Positions 36,341 through 46,800 of a stretch of 64,000 bases of DNA are shown piece by piece. A program made the translations under genes and the position numbers. The stretch's first letter is position 1; every line of letters begins with the position of its first letter. The stretch is from Nemertoderma westbladi (taxonomy: Eukaryota; Xenacoelomorpha; Nemertodermatida; Nemertodermatidae): positions 21,053 through 85,052 of the forward strand of contig JAUCBJ010006397.1 of NCBI GenBank assembly GCA_032718475.1, read 5' to 3'. Under the pieces are notes generated by a model. That model searched no databases and had not been told where the DNA came from. It worked only from the letters and a program-made list of their open reading frames with translations.

Positions 36341-37020
36341 CGCCGAACGCGTTCGGCGCACAATTTTTTCCAGAATTTGGAGCAGGCGCAGAAAATGAGA
36401 GCGCAGCGCAGCGCCGCGCAGAGAAAATTTAGAGCGCGGCGCGACAGGCGCAGGCGCAGAAAATTGATAGCACGGCTCAGACTTGCACTACAGCACTAAG
36501 TCAGTACCGGTAAGTAGACCTACCACTGGCAGTCTGCCGACTACCGGTAACAGGGTAATGACAATACAGATAAGACTGTAAGAAATACTGAAATAATAAG
36601 CCTCCTACTTGCTACTTGGTGTGCTTTAGGCCAGTACAGCAGTAGGCAGGCAGGTACATGGTAGGAGATTTCGCGCAGTATTTCTGCTGTGCGCGCCAAT
36701 GTGTAATGTCAATGCTGTAATGTCAATAATATAATAAAGCGTCCTACTTGGTGTGCTTAGGGCTTGCTTAGGCCAGTAGAGTAGGCAGGCGGGTAGGTCA
36801 TAGGTGGTTGGTGGTACGGTACAGTACCGGTACTACAGAGGTAGGAGAGGTAGGATATTTCGCGCAGTATTTCTGCTGTGCGCGCCAATCTCGCGCAGAA
36901 TTTCTGCTGCGCGCGCCAATCTCGCGCAGTTTTTCTGCTGCGCACGCGGATTTTGCACTGTTTTCGACTGCGCAGGCGCACATTTTTTTCTGCGCCGCGT
37001 CGCGTTCGGCGCACAAAAAA
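36341..37020. repeat. GC-rich tandem and inverted repeat block (GCGCAG motifs)
   Basis: The block starts with the 18-bp perfect palindrome CGCCGAACGCGTTCGGCG (36341-36358) and ends with CGCGTTCGGCGCACAAAAAA near 37000-37020. Between are repeats of TCGCGCAGAATTTCTGCTGC plus GCGCGCCAAT (36672, 36858, 36890, 36922) and a duplicated segment of about 105 bp (36596-36702, repeated at about 36734-36889) carrying CCTACTTGGTGTGCTT and GTAGGCAGG. ORFs here on both strands read as Arg/Cys/Ala repeats and are not genes. Confidence 0.8.
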
Positions 37021-37029
37021 GTCACTTAG

Positions 37030-38850
37030 CATACGGGCCTAGCCCTTGGCAGCTTGGCTTGGTGATTCAGTGCTTGGCGTGCTTGGTATGGTACGCTGTC
37101 GGGCTGTACCCCTGTCTGCCTGTACCGGTACCTGATGCCGGAAATTAATTCAAGTAGGCCTACCTGCTACCTGTAGTACAGTAGTACGCAGTACACAGTG
37201 CGGTATGCAGTACCGGTACAGTAACAGTACGGCACAGCAGTAGTGTAGTAAGGTACGGCTGCACGGTACGCCTAAAATGTAAAAAAAGCGAAAGACTCAG
37301 CGTTTGTCAGTTTGTCCATTTGACTATCTGTCAGTCCTTGCTGCCTTGTATCGCAGTACGGCAGTACCACGCACCGGTAGGTTAACGGTACCGGTAGGGC
37401 ATAGGGCGTCGTCCACGTAGACGTACTAAAACCAACTAATAGGATATCAACGGGATTGATATGCCATAACCTTTACAATCACCTTCCTATTTAAGAAGTT
37501 ACTGGAAGGTTTGGGATTGCATCAGGGCCACTCCAAATAAACTAAAATGATTACCAACCAATCAATTCTTGTTAAATTTCTAACCATTCACGATATTCCA
37601 ACTCAACAACAATATCTTCTGCCAAATTTTAATGAATTGTGCAGCACACCCAAGCGGCTATAATTATTATTGACTTCTTCATATTTCATTAAAGATTATA
37701 TGAATTAGATGCTACATTATTATTATTTGGTAGATCGTACTGTAGGTAGGTCATTAAAATATTAGCTTAACAATAATAAGAAATAGTGAAATTTGATAAA
37801 AGGAAAATTTTATAAGGCTACCAATTAAAGTTTGCCCAAAAAACAAAAAAAAATTAGCAAAACACATACTTTTTCAACCAATTAATTTACTTGTTGACCA
37901 AAAAAAATCCATCTGAACTTAAAACGCAAATTACTGTTTGCCTTCAGATTGTTGGTTTAAAATGTCCGTAAATTACTAATTTTTTATAACCCTACGCAAT
38001 TGGGTTGGGAAATTTTTCTAGGTGATTATTTTTCATTTTCCATTAATATTTTGACTTCAGGGTTATTTTTTGTACTTACGGTGTTTGTACAACCTGTATG
38101 TAAATACATATTTCAAGACACATATTCCAATAAAACCGTATGTGCATTTTCTTATTATCTTTGCAAAACAAAGCCAAGACAAAACGCCTTAAGTCTTGTT
38201 GACTTACGGTTTTTTTGCATAAATTTAAGTGACTTACGGTTGTTTTCCTTTGTAACATATACATATGTTGTGACTTACGGCCTTTCTACATTGCATATCT
38301 CGAGAACTAGACTAGACACGGTCTTCTCGATTATACCATTAGATACAGCGCATTTTTTAGACCCAGAAAAGTGAATTTTGGAAAAATGCGACTTACGGTC
38401 TTTTTACATTGCACGGCAGAACTCCAAAACACACATTTACTAACACTGAAACACATAAAGCAAACAACAATAAATTAGTCAGATAGCCTACAGTACATGA
38501 TATTTATTTCCATAGATACGGCATTTTCTAACCAATCAATAACCGATGTTGTTACCAATATCGAATATAAAAATATAAATCAAAACATATAAAAATACTT
38601 TGGGACGAATATAAATAATTTGGTGCGAAAAGTACATATGTACAGTACATGTATGTAGGCCTAATCTGGGATAATGTGGGCTACCTAATCTGGGCTAGGC
38701 CTACCTTTAATTTCATGTAGGCCTATATTGCTTACAGAAAACATGAAATTTGGGGCGGAAAAAAATATATTTGGTGCGAAAAATATGTAATCTAAGAAAT
38801 AAATCATTTATAATAATTTTATAATAGTAATTTTGAAATATGAATTAAAT
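37030..38850. other. Intergenic, no gene seen
   Basis: The first part (37030-37420) is rich in GTACCGGTAC and TAGGCCTAC palindromes and CAGTA repeats; the rest is AT-rich. From 38080 to 38410 the phrase GACTTACGG(T/C)-TTTTT or CTTACGGTxTTT recurs about every 50-70 bases (38080, 38202, 38231, 38272, 38390), a weak irregular repeat. No protein-like frame was found. Confidence 0.4.
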
Positions 38851-38859
38851 CTTAACTCT

Positions 38860-39310
38860 CTCTGTTCATCTGTCTGTCAGAAATATTGAAGCATTCTAGC
38901 TAACTACAATTTTGTTGTGCGGATATTTCATTTCCGATGTCAGTTTTCATACTGGAACAGTTCTAGTCTGTATGTGTGTCTGTCTGTCTGTCAAAAATAA
39001 AGAAGCATATTAGCTGACTAAAAAATTTCATTTTGGGGTTCTTCTGATCTAGACTGAATTTATGTCGGTCTGTCTGTTTGTGCAACAGTCCGAGTGTCCG
39101 ATAGACATACAGACAAACAGTCTTGAATCCATCCATCTCCATGAAAACGGACATCAGAAATGTAATCAGCGACCCCCAGAAAAAGCCCCATAATTTCAAT
39201 CCGCCCAACCTCCCAAGAGTTAAGAATGATTGAATAATTTGACAGACAGTATGATAGACATACTGAATAAGACAGGACAGACGGACAGACCGGCAAAACA
39301 TATAATTTTA
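38860..39310. repeat. TGTC-rich repeat with inverted halves
   Basis: Units with ATTTCATTTCCGATGTCAGT, then GTCTGTCTGTCTGTC, then AAGAAGCATATTAGCTGACT occur in the left half; the right half (39100-39310) carries them inverted (CGGACATCAGAAATGTAATC, GACAGACAGTATG, GACAGGACAGACGG). The same family forms the larger array at 53820-54660. Confidence 0.7.
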
Positions 39311-39557
39311 TCAAAACCTTTGTGTTCAATAAAAAGAAACATACCTAATGAACATATTTTGAACAAAATTAAGAAATTTTTTTTAAACGTTATTCTCCAT
39401 TTTCTCAAAATTAATTCAGGCCGGAGTTGTCTGGTTTCTATGCAGGCGCGGATCCACAATAGGGGCGCGTGGCGCCGCGCACCATAGATTTTTTGTGAAA
39501 GAAAATAAAAAGAGAAAGATAAAAGTATTTTTTTTTTAGATTTACTAGTTACGTAAA

Positions 39558-39795
39558 ACTTACAAGGGCCGTCATCACTCGCTAAAACCAAGCGGAATCC
39601 ACATTCATTAACCACAACTTCAATCTCCATACCATACCCAAGATAAAATCGATGTAAACCTTCCCAAGGGCGTGCTCCATGTACTCGGGAAGGGGGTATC
39701 ACCTTGGCGTAATAGATCAGCCAGCTGTATGGCTTTATTGGCTGGCTATACGTATGGACTGTATGCACAGCCTTTGCTTTACCTGAACTGAAAGA
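39558..39795 (-). CDS. Possible orphan exon, product unknown
   Basis: Inside a 202-codon minus-strand frame, the segment from GKAKAVHTVHTYSQPIKPY through WLIYYAKVIPPSRVHGARPW to GFRLVLASDDGPC has protein-like composition. It lies between an acceptor-like TTTCAGTTCAG (near 39790) and a donor-like CTTGTAAGTTT (near 39560). I recognise no family. It sits just beside a GGATCCA-flanked repeat-rich block, so a transposon-derived exon is as likely as a host exon, and a chance ORF cannot be excluded. Confidence 0.2.
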
Positions 39796-40389
39796 CCACC
39801 AACAACCTATGTAATGGTAAAGCATCAACCATGGGGCTATTTGTAAAGTATATTGCTGTTATATTAGGTGGTCGGGTCTATGCAAGCCAAACAATTATCT
39901 TTGTGAACTACTTGCTACTACTACTGGGAGGGAATTCTTTGAAGTTTACCGTGTCTTCAATGCACAAAGATTACATACAGCCAGGAGCGCAGGAGGATGA
40001 TTGGACAAGGGGCTTTACACCAAAATAGTGATGAAAATAAGTTATTCAATATATTATGGAAATGGAAGTGTGCTGCATGATATTCTAAAATTTTAAGTTT
40101 ATTATTTTAATTTTCTATTCTTATAAAAATGAAGCGCGCCCACGCACAGTTGTGGGCCAGGAACCGTGTTTTGTAGCCAAAATTCATTTTTTCGAAAAAT
40201 ATTCATAGTTTGGGCACTATTTTTCACCTATACGGGTTGTCGATAGAGATGAATCTTCTGAGATGGGTCTCAAATTCTCAAACGTTGCCTTTGTGCCAAA
40301 ATTTGCATATTTGGCAAACACAATAAACACAGACATAATGGCGCAGATTACGGTTCTACAAGGTTTAACAGGGCGCTGAAGCACTAACA

Positions 40390-40700
40390 AATGGTTTCAA
40401 ATTCTCTAGTAGCACAGAAATTCCACTTTTTAGCATGTGGCACATGGTACACGTGTTTAGCATGGCACAAAATATCAAAATCGCTAAAGCTTGATAGAAA
40501 TGTGCTACTTTCGTTTTTTATAGGTTTTCAAAGATGCTATTCGATTACAAATGGTTTCGAATTCTCTAGCGGCACAGAGGTGCCACTCTTTCGCCCGTGG
40601 CACATTCGTTTAGCATGGCACAAAATATCAAAAAAATTTGCTAAAGCTTTATAGAAATGTGCCATTTTCGGTATTTATAGGTTTTCAAAGAGGTTGATAA
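40390..40700. repeat. Two tandem units of about 163 bp
   Basis: ATGGTTTCAAATTCTCTAGT, GCATGGCACAAAATATCAAA, GCTAAAGCTTGATAGAAATG and TTTATAGGTTTTCAAAGA occur in this order at 40390-40545 and again at 40550-40695 with substitutions. There is no coding potential. Confidence 0.8.
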
Positions 40701-41340
40701 CATTCGAGATGATTTTTTGGTAATTTTGAATGTGACCCCAGGTCACGAAAAAAATACAAGTAGTGCACATATTATGATAACGAAAATTCACCTCAAAATC
40801 AAACTGATTTTATGACCATAAAGGGTTTTTTTGGGATGCTACAGTAATCACGAATATGAATCTGAAATATATCGAACCTTGGTGATTAGGGCATATTGGG
40901 ATATGTGTCAATTGACTGCACGAAAAATACGAATAATAAAAAATCATTACCAAATCAACCTGATTTTAAGGCATTATGGGTTTTCTTGGACGCTGATCAC
41001 GAATATGACACTCAAAAATATTGTATGATCCAACCAAATTTGATTTTTGCCGTTTGAAATTTTATGCTACTTATATTTTTCATCATACAAGACAAACACC
41101 AAAACCTGTAGTTGCGTTACCACGCATGATTTTTAACGAGTTGTATTGTGATCAGTGACCTTGAATACCAGTATAACTTCAGAATTACACAACCAAAAAA
41201 GGCAAAACTTTAAAGGTTTGTAATTTTTTGCTACTTGTACTTTTCTTTCTGGGGCACCAGAATGGCAACAAAATTGGGTTGCATTACCAAAAATATTTCT
41301 AACTAGTTTCAACGAGATCAGCGACCTCGAAAACACGTAT
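40690..41340. repeat. Degenerate about 165-bp repeat family, inverted copy at 62480-63180
   Basis: Units contain ATCACGAATATGA or GATCACGAATATGACAC, TTATGGGTTTT and a Lys/Ile-rich spacer. Reversed, the block aligns with 62480-63180: TTACCAAAAAATCATCTCGA against TTACAAAAAAATTTCTCGAA, and CATATTCGTGATTACTGTAG against CATATTCGTGATCAGCACTC. The two loci are therefore copies of one repeat in opposite orientation. Confidence 0.7.
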
Positions 41341-41559
41341 ACCTACAGAATTATTAAAACAAACACAACATGTTTTAGTTTGACATCTATTTACTTAATT
41401 AAATAAAAATCCGGGGTGGGAGTCCGTCCTCTTTACCCCCACCAACAGGGAGACCGCTGGGGCAGCGCCCTCACCCTCAGACCAAATTATAAACTTTACA
41501 ATTTGCGCGCACCATAGAAATTAAATTGCTGGATCCGCCTCTTACTGACACATGTAGTT

Positions 41560-42728
41560 CATAAATTTTTTATTTTAATTACATACTTACTCCCACTCGC
41601 CATAAAACAATACATCGATGATCAATCATTTGTTAGTCATGCGTGATGAACACAAACTAACATTTATATTATCAAATAAGATTACAAATGTGAGTAGGTA
41701 GGTAACCAAGGTAGCCATTCTTTTTTGTTATTAATTACACAACATAAATCATAATAATATTTACTTGGTAACAAAGTGTGTTTTATCAAATATTAAATAA
41801 TTTAATATAAAGAATATGAGAACGCCACTAATTCAATCTCAAATGTTTATTTATTAGACGTTTACCGGTTACCAATGTATTTATAATATTTTTACAAACA
41901 TAACAAACTGAATTATTTACCAATTTAGTAGGAAACTACACCATATCAATACAATTTATTACCGACATGTATATGATTGTTAAACACAAACTTTATCAAT
42001 TTGTAAAAATCAAATAAATTAAACAACGAACAGTTATTTATTAAGTTTTATAAAGTAAATTATTTTCATAAAAAAAATAAAATATGTCAATAAAAATAAC
42101 TTTCCATCAAATAAAAAAAAACGTGACAGTCTAAAATATTTAATTTTGGAAGAATTAAATAACCAGTTTAGTAAAATTAAAAAAGGCACTATATGTGGAA
42201 ATCAATACTGTAGTTACAGTACTAATTGTATTTTTGTTTCCCTCCAAATAACACATAAAATGCAAATAAAAAAACAAAAATATGCTCAACAATTACAGCA
42301 CACAGTAGGCTATTGTTTAATAAATTTTATGAACAGTGTTCGTAAAATATATCTATCATCGCTACCCGCAATGGTGCGCCGTTAGTTATTAAAATAGGAC
42401 TTAATATTATAGAAAAATTACACTTGCAAATGCTGACGACAAGTAAAATACTAAAATAATACAATGCACTGACAACAACGGTAATAAATCGAAGCAGAGA
42501 GATAATTATAGATTACGGAAAAATATAATTTTGTATATAAAAATGAAAATTATTCAAACTTAAATAGAGGTATTTACATCAAATAAATTCTCAAAAAAAA
42601 ATAATCAAAAAAAATTAACTATATAGAAGTATCAACTTTACGGGGTGGCAATTACACTTTATATTATTATAATAATATAATATCCGCAAATTACTTGCAA
42701 AATGAGTATATGTAGTGATAGTAATTAT
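41560..42728. other. Intergenic, very AT-rich, no gene seen
   Basis: Dominated by A/T runs and AAATAAA-like words. The short frame at 42146-42385 is Lys/Gln/Asn-rich and has no domain. The target duplication of the hAT-like element begins at 42721. Confidence 0.4.
42721..42728. repeat. Target-site duplication (left), 8 bp
   Basis: GTAATTAT, repeated exactly at 43660-43667 on the far side of the hAT element. Confidence 0.9.
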
Positions 42729-43659
42729 TAGGGATGTGCCGGATTGACCATTTTCAAACCGGCCAGGCCGGAACCGGAGCCGGATTTGTAAAAAAATCAA
42801 TTTTTTATATATCACGATTTTTTTCCTCAATCAGCTATTGTACCTGTATGCATAATAAACTTAACTGGAGGAAGGGTACCGCGTAATTTGGTCCCTTGGG
42901 GCCAAATTAGGTACTGCGTCGACTGATACGGGACCTAACAACGCAGGACACATACCACCGGTAAGATCGCATTCACAGGACGAAAGTTTTCAGGTCCTAA
43001 TGACACAGAGAAAATATTAGAACATAACATAGAACGAAGTAATAATAGCTGTAGTTTTTTAAACTCTCTTGAGTTAAATTGGATTTACCAGAGTTTTTAA
43101 ATTGCCTGACTAATATATAAACTGGTCATCCACGATCTTAATTCAATCAACGTTTTCGCGCTGAGACAAACAATATAATAATTATTGACTAGTTATAATT
43201 TCTGTATGGGTATACGTACGTGTACTATTATACAATAATACATATTAAATGTTAGTGAGGCTGAGCCCAACCAAATACAAATATTATTGGCAAAAAATAG
43301 TCAGTCAGCTCAGCATGTAGATAGTCATAAAATGATATCTGCTAATAAAATCTACTTTAGACTCTTGCTTTAGATATTCATAATATGAATGAATATGATA
43401 CGAACTATGAAATAAATTGTCTTTTATTCCATTGTATTTGCTTATTTTATTTATTTAATTTGTTTAAATTTGTTAGAATTTAAAAGAAAATTTGTTTGAT
43501 GTTTGATGAATCTACATTAATTTTGTCATAAATTTTGTCAACAATTCGTTGAAATTGAAATCCGGCCAAAAAATTGAAATCCGGTCGGAGCCGGAACCGG
43601 ATTTTTTTCCCAAAATCCGGCGGGAATTCCGGCCCGGCCGGATATCCGGCACATCCCTA
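42729..43659. mobile_element. Non-autonomous hAT element (931 bp) with 8-bp TSD
   Basis: Terminal inverted repeats TAGGGATGTGCCGGAT at both ends, flanked by a perfect 8-bp direct duplication GTAATTAT (42721-42728 and 43660-43667). TAGGGATG-type ends and 8-bp duplications are diagnostic of the hAT superfamily. Subterminal regions on both sides are packed with CCGG motifs (CCGGCCAGGCCGGAACCGGA, ATCCGGTCGGAGCCGGAACC), consistent with transposase-binding repeats. The AT-rich interior has no transposase ORF, so the element would depend on an autonomous partner. It ends 175 bases from the HFM1 stop codon. Confidence 0.9.
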
Positions 43660-43833
43660 GTAATTATATACCAATTGTAGATATAATTTTACTTTAATTA
43701 TATGGAAATTAAATCTTATATAAAGTTCACACAGTAAGAAGTGATGAATCAGTTTTAAGATAAAAACCACAGACAAAGGAAGTACAGTATCATTCGAATA
43801 AAATATATTTTATATAAAACACATAAAATTAAT

Positions 43834-46800
43834 TTACAAAAACCCATCAAACATATTCTTAAGGTTATCATAGTCATTCTCATTATCATCCTTGCATTCG
43901 TGAGTTAACGTGTACATGTTGGCCCAACTAATTCTAGGCATTCTCTGATCACATTCTATATTCTGTTTGGAATCACCAGGAACAGTCTGTTTATTATTCA
44001 CTGTGTGTTTACTAGGTAATTCCGAGGCGAACACAAAATCTAACTTCGAAGATGCTTTTGATGTAGGCCTAGATAATGCAGTGGAAGATGATATTTCTCT
44101 ACTCGCTATACCATCTGCCGTAAAGGAAGATGATATTGTTTTGTTCTCTAAGCCTTTGATTTCTTGCATTGGCACCTTTTTCAATATAGAGGAAACGGTA
44201 TCTGAGATAATCACGTTAGCTTTAGATATAGAATGAAACCCATTTGCGTCATCTCTTATCAGAGCACTGGATGAGCTGCTACCCTTTCCGTAATATGTTT
44301 TATCTGATGAGCGAAGTTCATTACAATCAGTATCATATCCTGCTCTCATTGTGTTATCTACGGCCGAGTCTGCCATTGCATTATACTGTATGATAGTGTC
44401 CCTTGTGACCTGACCTATTTGTGGTTCTTTTCTCACCAACTCCAAAGCGGTAGATTTGCTACCTGTAGGTGCAATATTTCGATCTGGCTGTCTAAAATTA
44501 CTTGCTGATGAGCTAATTGTCGCCTTGTTTGAGATATAGTCTATAGATAGCCTATCAATATTCCGATTGTGGACATTCACTTCTCCAATATCACCAGAAT
44601 CATTCAGTGTCGCTTGGAGGTTTGAACTCAATGTGGCTACAGCCCCTTTGGTTGACGAGGTTATTCGTTTCTGTACACTGGTGTCGATATGCTTGTTTTT
44701 GAAGAAAGGGAACTGATCATTATTTTTACCTTTAATCTTGTGAACAGGTTGAATGTAACCAAACAATCCGGGAAGCATTGTGCTATCATTTACCGCCTTA
44801 TTCCTAAAGAGATTCGTCGGCTCCACTTTCTTTCTTTCAGTTCTGCGACTAATTGTAGCTGTGCTACAATCACCTTTACCAAATTGCATCATCTTTCTTC
44901 TTGCTTCATAAAACCATTCATCCCCAAGACTGGAATCATCAGTTATTGGTGATGGTTTTGGTTTAGGAAATGTCGATTGTTCAACATTTTCAATTTCATG
45001 CGACATTCTATTGATTCCAATATAAGACTGAGAAGTTGTAACTTGAGCAGCTGTTGTTGTAGTTTGCTCAAATTGATCTGGAATAAGTTGTCGGTGTTTA
45101 TTGCTAATGGAGGTATCACTAAGAGGCGACTTTCCGATAAATTTAAAGTATGATTGATTTGAATTCTTTTTTCTGGTAACTTTATCTGGCATATCAATTT
45201 CCTGAACAGGTTTACCATTAGGTTTCAGAAAACCTTTATCTGTAATACTATTTGTAAGGGCCAGTGCTCTATCTGAAGGTAAAGACAATACAGGACTGTT
45301 TCTTAATTTGTCATCAATTATTCCTGATGAACCTGCACTCATACATATGTTTTCATTCAAGTTTGGTTTCTTGTTTTCATGACAATACCTATCAACAAAT
45401 GCTCCAATGGGATCCGAAGAAGTTGATTCACAATAATAGCCCATACCAGAGCGAATACCTTGATGCAATTTTCGCTTTTGTGGTAAAGTAACAGGATCAT
45501 GAAAATTATCACCATTGGTATACATTAGATGCAATGACTTGTCTTTTAAGGCACTTTGATAACCATTGCTAAAACGGTTTTGTATCTCCGGATTTTCATT
45601 TTTGAAGTAACAGTCAGATTGATGTCTTGTGTCTTCTTCTGGTGTGGTTGATGGGAACAAGTAATCACCATCTTGTACCATTTGAAAATTGTTGCAGGAA
45701 TTTTGATTTGTATCGCAATGTGAAACAGCTTTTGTTGTAGTGCAATGGGCATTTGAAGATGCATCTTCCTCAAAATCACTGTCAGAATTAAAGTTACTTG
45801 CAAGCCACATATTTTCCTCAGATATGGAAAATCCATCTGTTGTTGAACTAGAATATTTGCCCGATGAAGGGCATGCCGAGGATGATTTGGAAGAGCTAGT
45901 ATTGCCTCGTGCAGCATTTTGAGAATAAAAATAAGATGATGTATTAGCTGCTTGGGAACATCTTCTTCTAGATGGGTTCATTACACCAACCTTACAACAC
46001 ATATGGGCACATAATAGTTTGTTACCACATTTATGCTGACAGGGAACTTTGGTTTGGGTGCTACCTACGCCATCCAGGGCATTAGTATCAGGATTTCTGG
46101 AAGGTGTACTTAACACTTTTCTCCTCGTGCCAGTAACTTGGTCATGCTGATAACTTGACTCTGTAGATATGATCTTGTACCCAGGATAAAACGGAGTGAA
46201 TGTGTTCTCCACATCAACTCCAACACCACCATTACTAATTAGACTGATAGTGAGTTTATGTTGATGTTCATTATGAGGTCGACAAACACGAAGCTCAGAC
46301 ACAAACTCACCATTTCGCTGACACAGCTGGCTATCAGTTATCCTCTGTGAATACAGTACATCATTATTGTTGTCACCAACCAATAACTGTGAGGAATGGT
46401 CCTTACCAAAAGTGTTTAACTCAAGAATATCATAGTGGTTCACAAGTTTAACAATAATGGTCAGGTGAGAAAATCTGGAATCATACTTGTCAGATTGATT
46501 GACTTGGAGACTATATTTCGGCACATGTAATAGTTGTTCTCTTAACTTGTTCCCAAAAGGTGGTCGTCTATTAACAATTAGTTCTATTTCCCGAGCATTT
46601 TTCTCCTGCAATTTGGAAAAAGATGTAAGACCAGCATTCACTAACAAGTTGGCAAGAATATTGCCAATACCTTTTAGCTGCAAAGAAGAATACATGCTAT
46701 TCTCCCATAATTTACACCGAACACATTTCATAAGAATAAGAGAGTTATGGATAAGTGCATAGTTGCCAACTTTTGGCCTGAGAACAGAACATTCATATAT

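Larger units (their letters stand above)
39438..41540. mobile_element. Possible composite element with GGCGGATCCA ends
   Basis: The left boundary reads GGCGCGGATCCACAATAGGG and the right boundary, reversed, reads GAGGCGGATCCAGCAATTTA. Both ends also carry GCGCACCATAGA, but in direct orientation. The interior holds tandem repeats (40390-40700 and 40690-41340) and a C-rich block near 41440. No target duplication or transposase was found. The pair of boundaries may be coincidental or belong to two elements. Confidence 0.3.

Noticed and set aside
36757-37148. Arg/Ala/Cys-rich frames on both strands
   Set aside because: Produced by GCGCAG tandem repeats in the GC-rich island.
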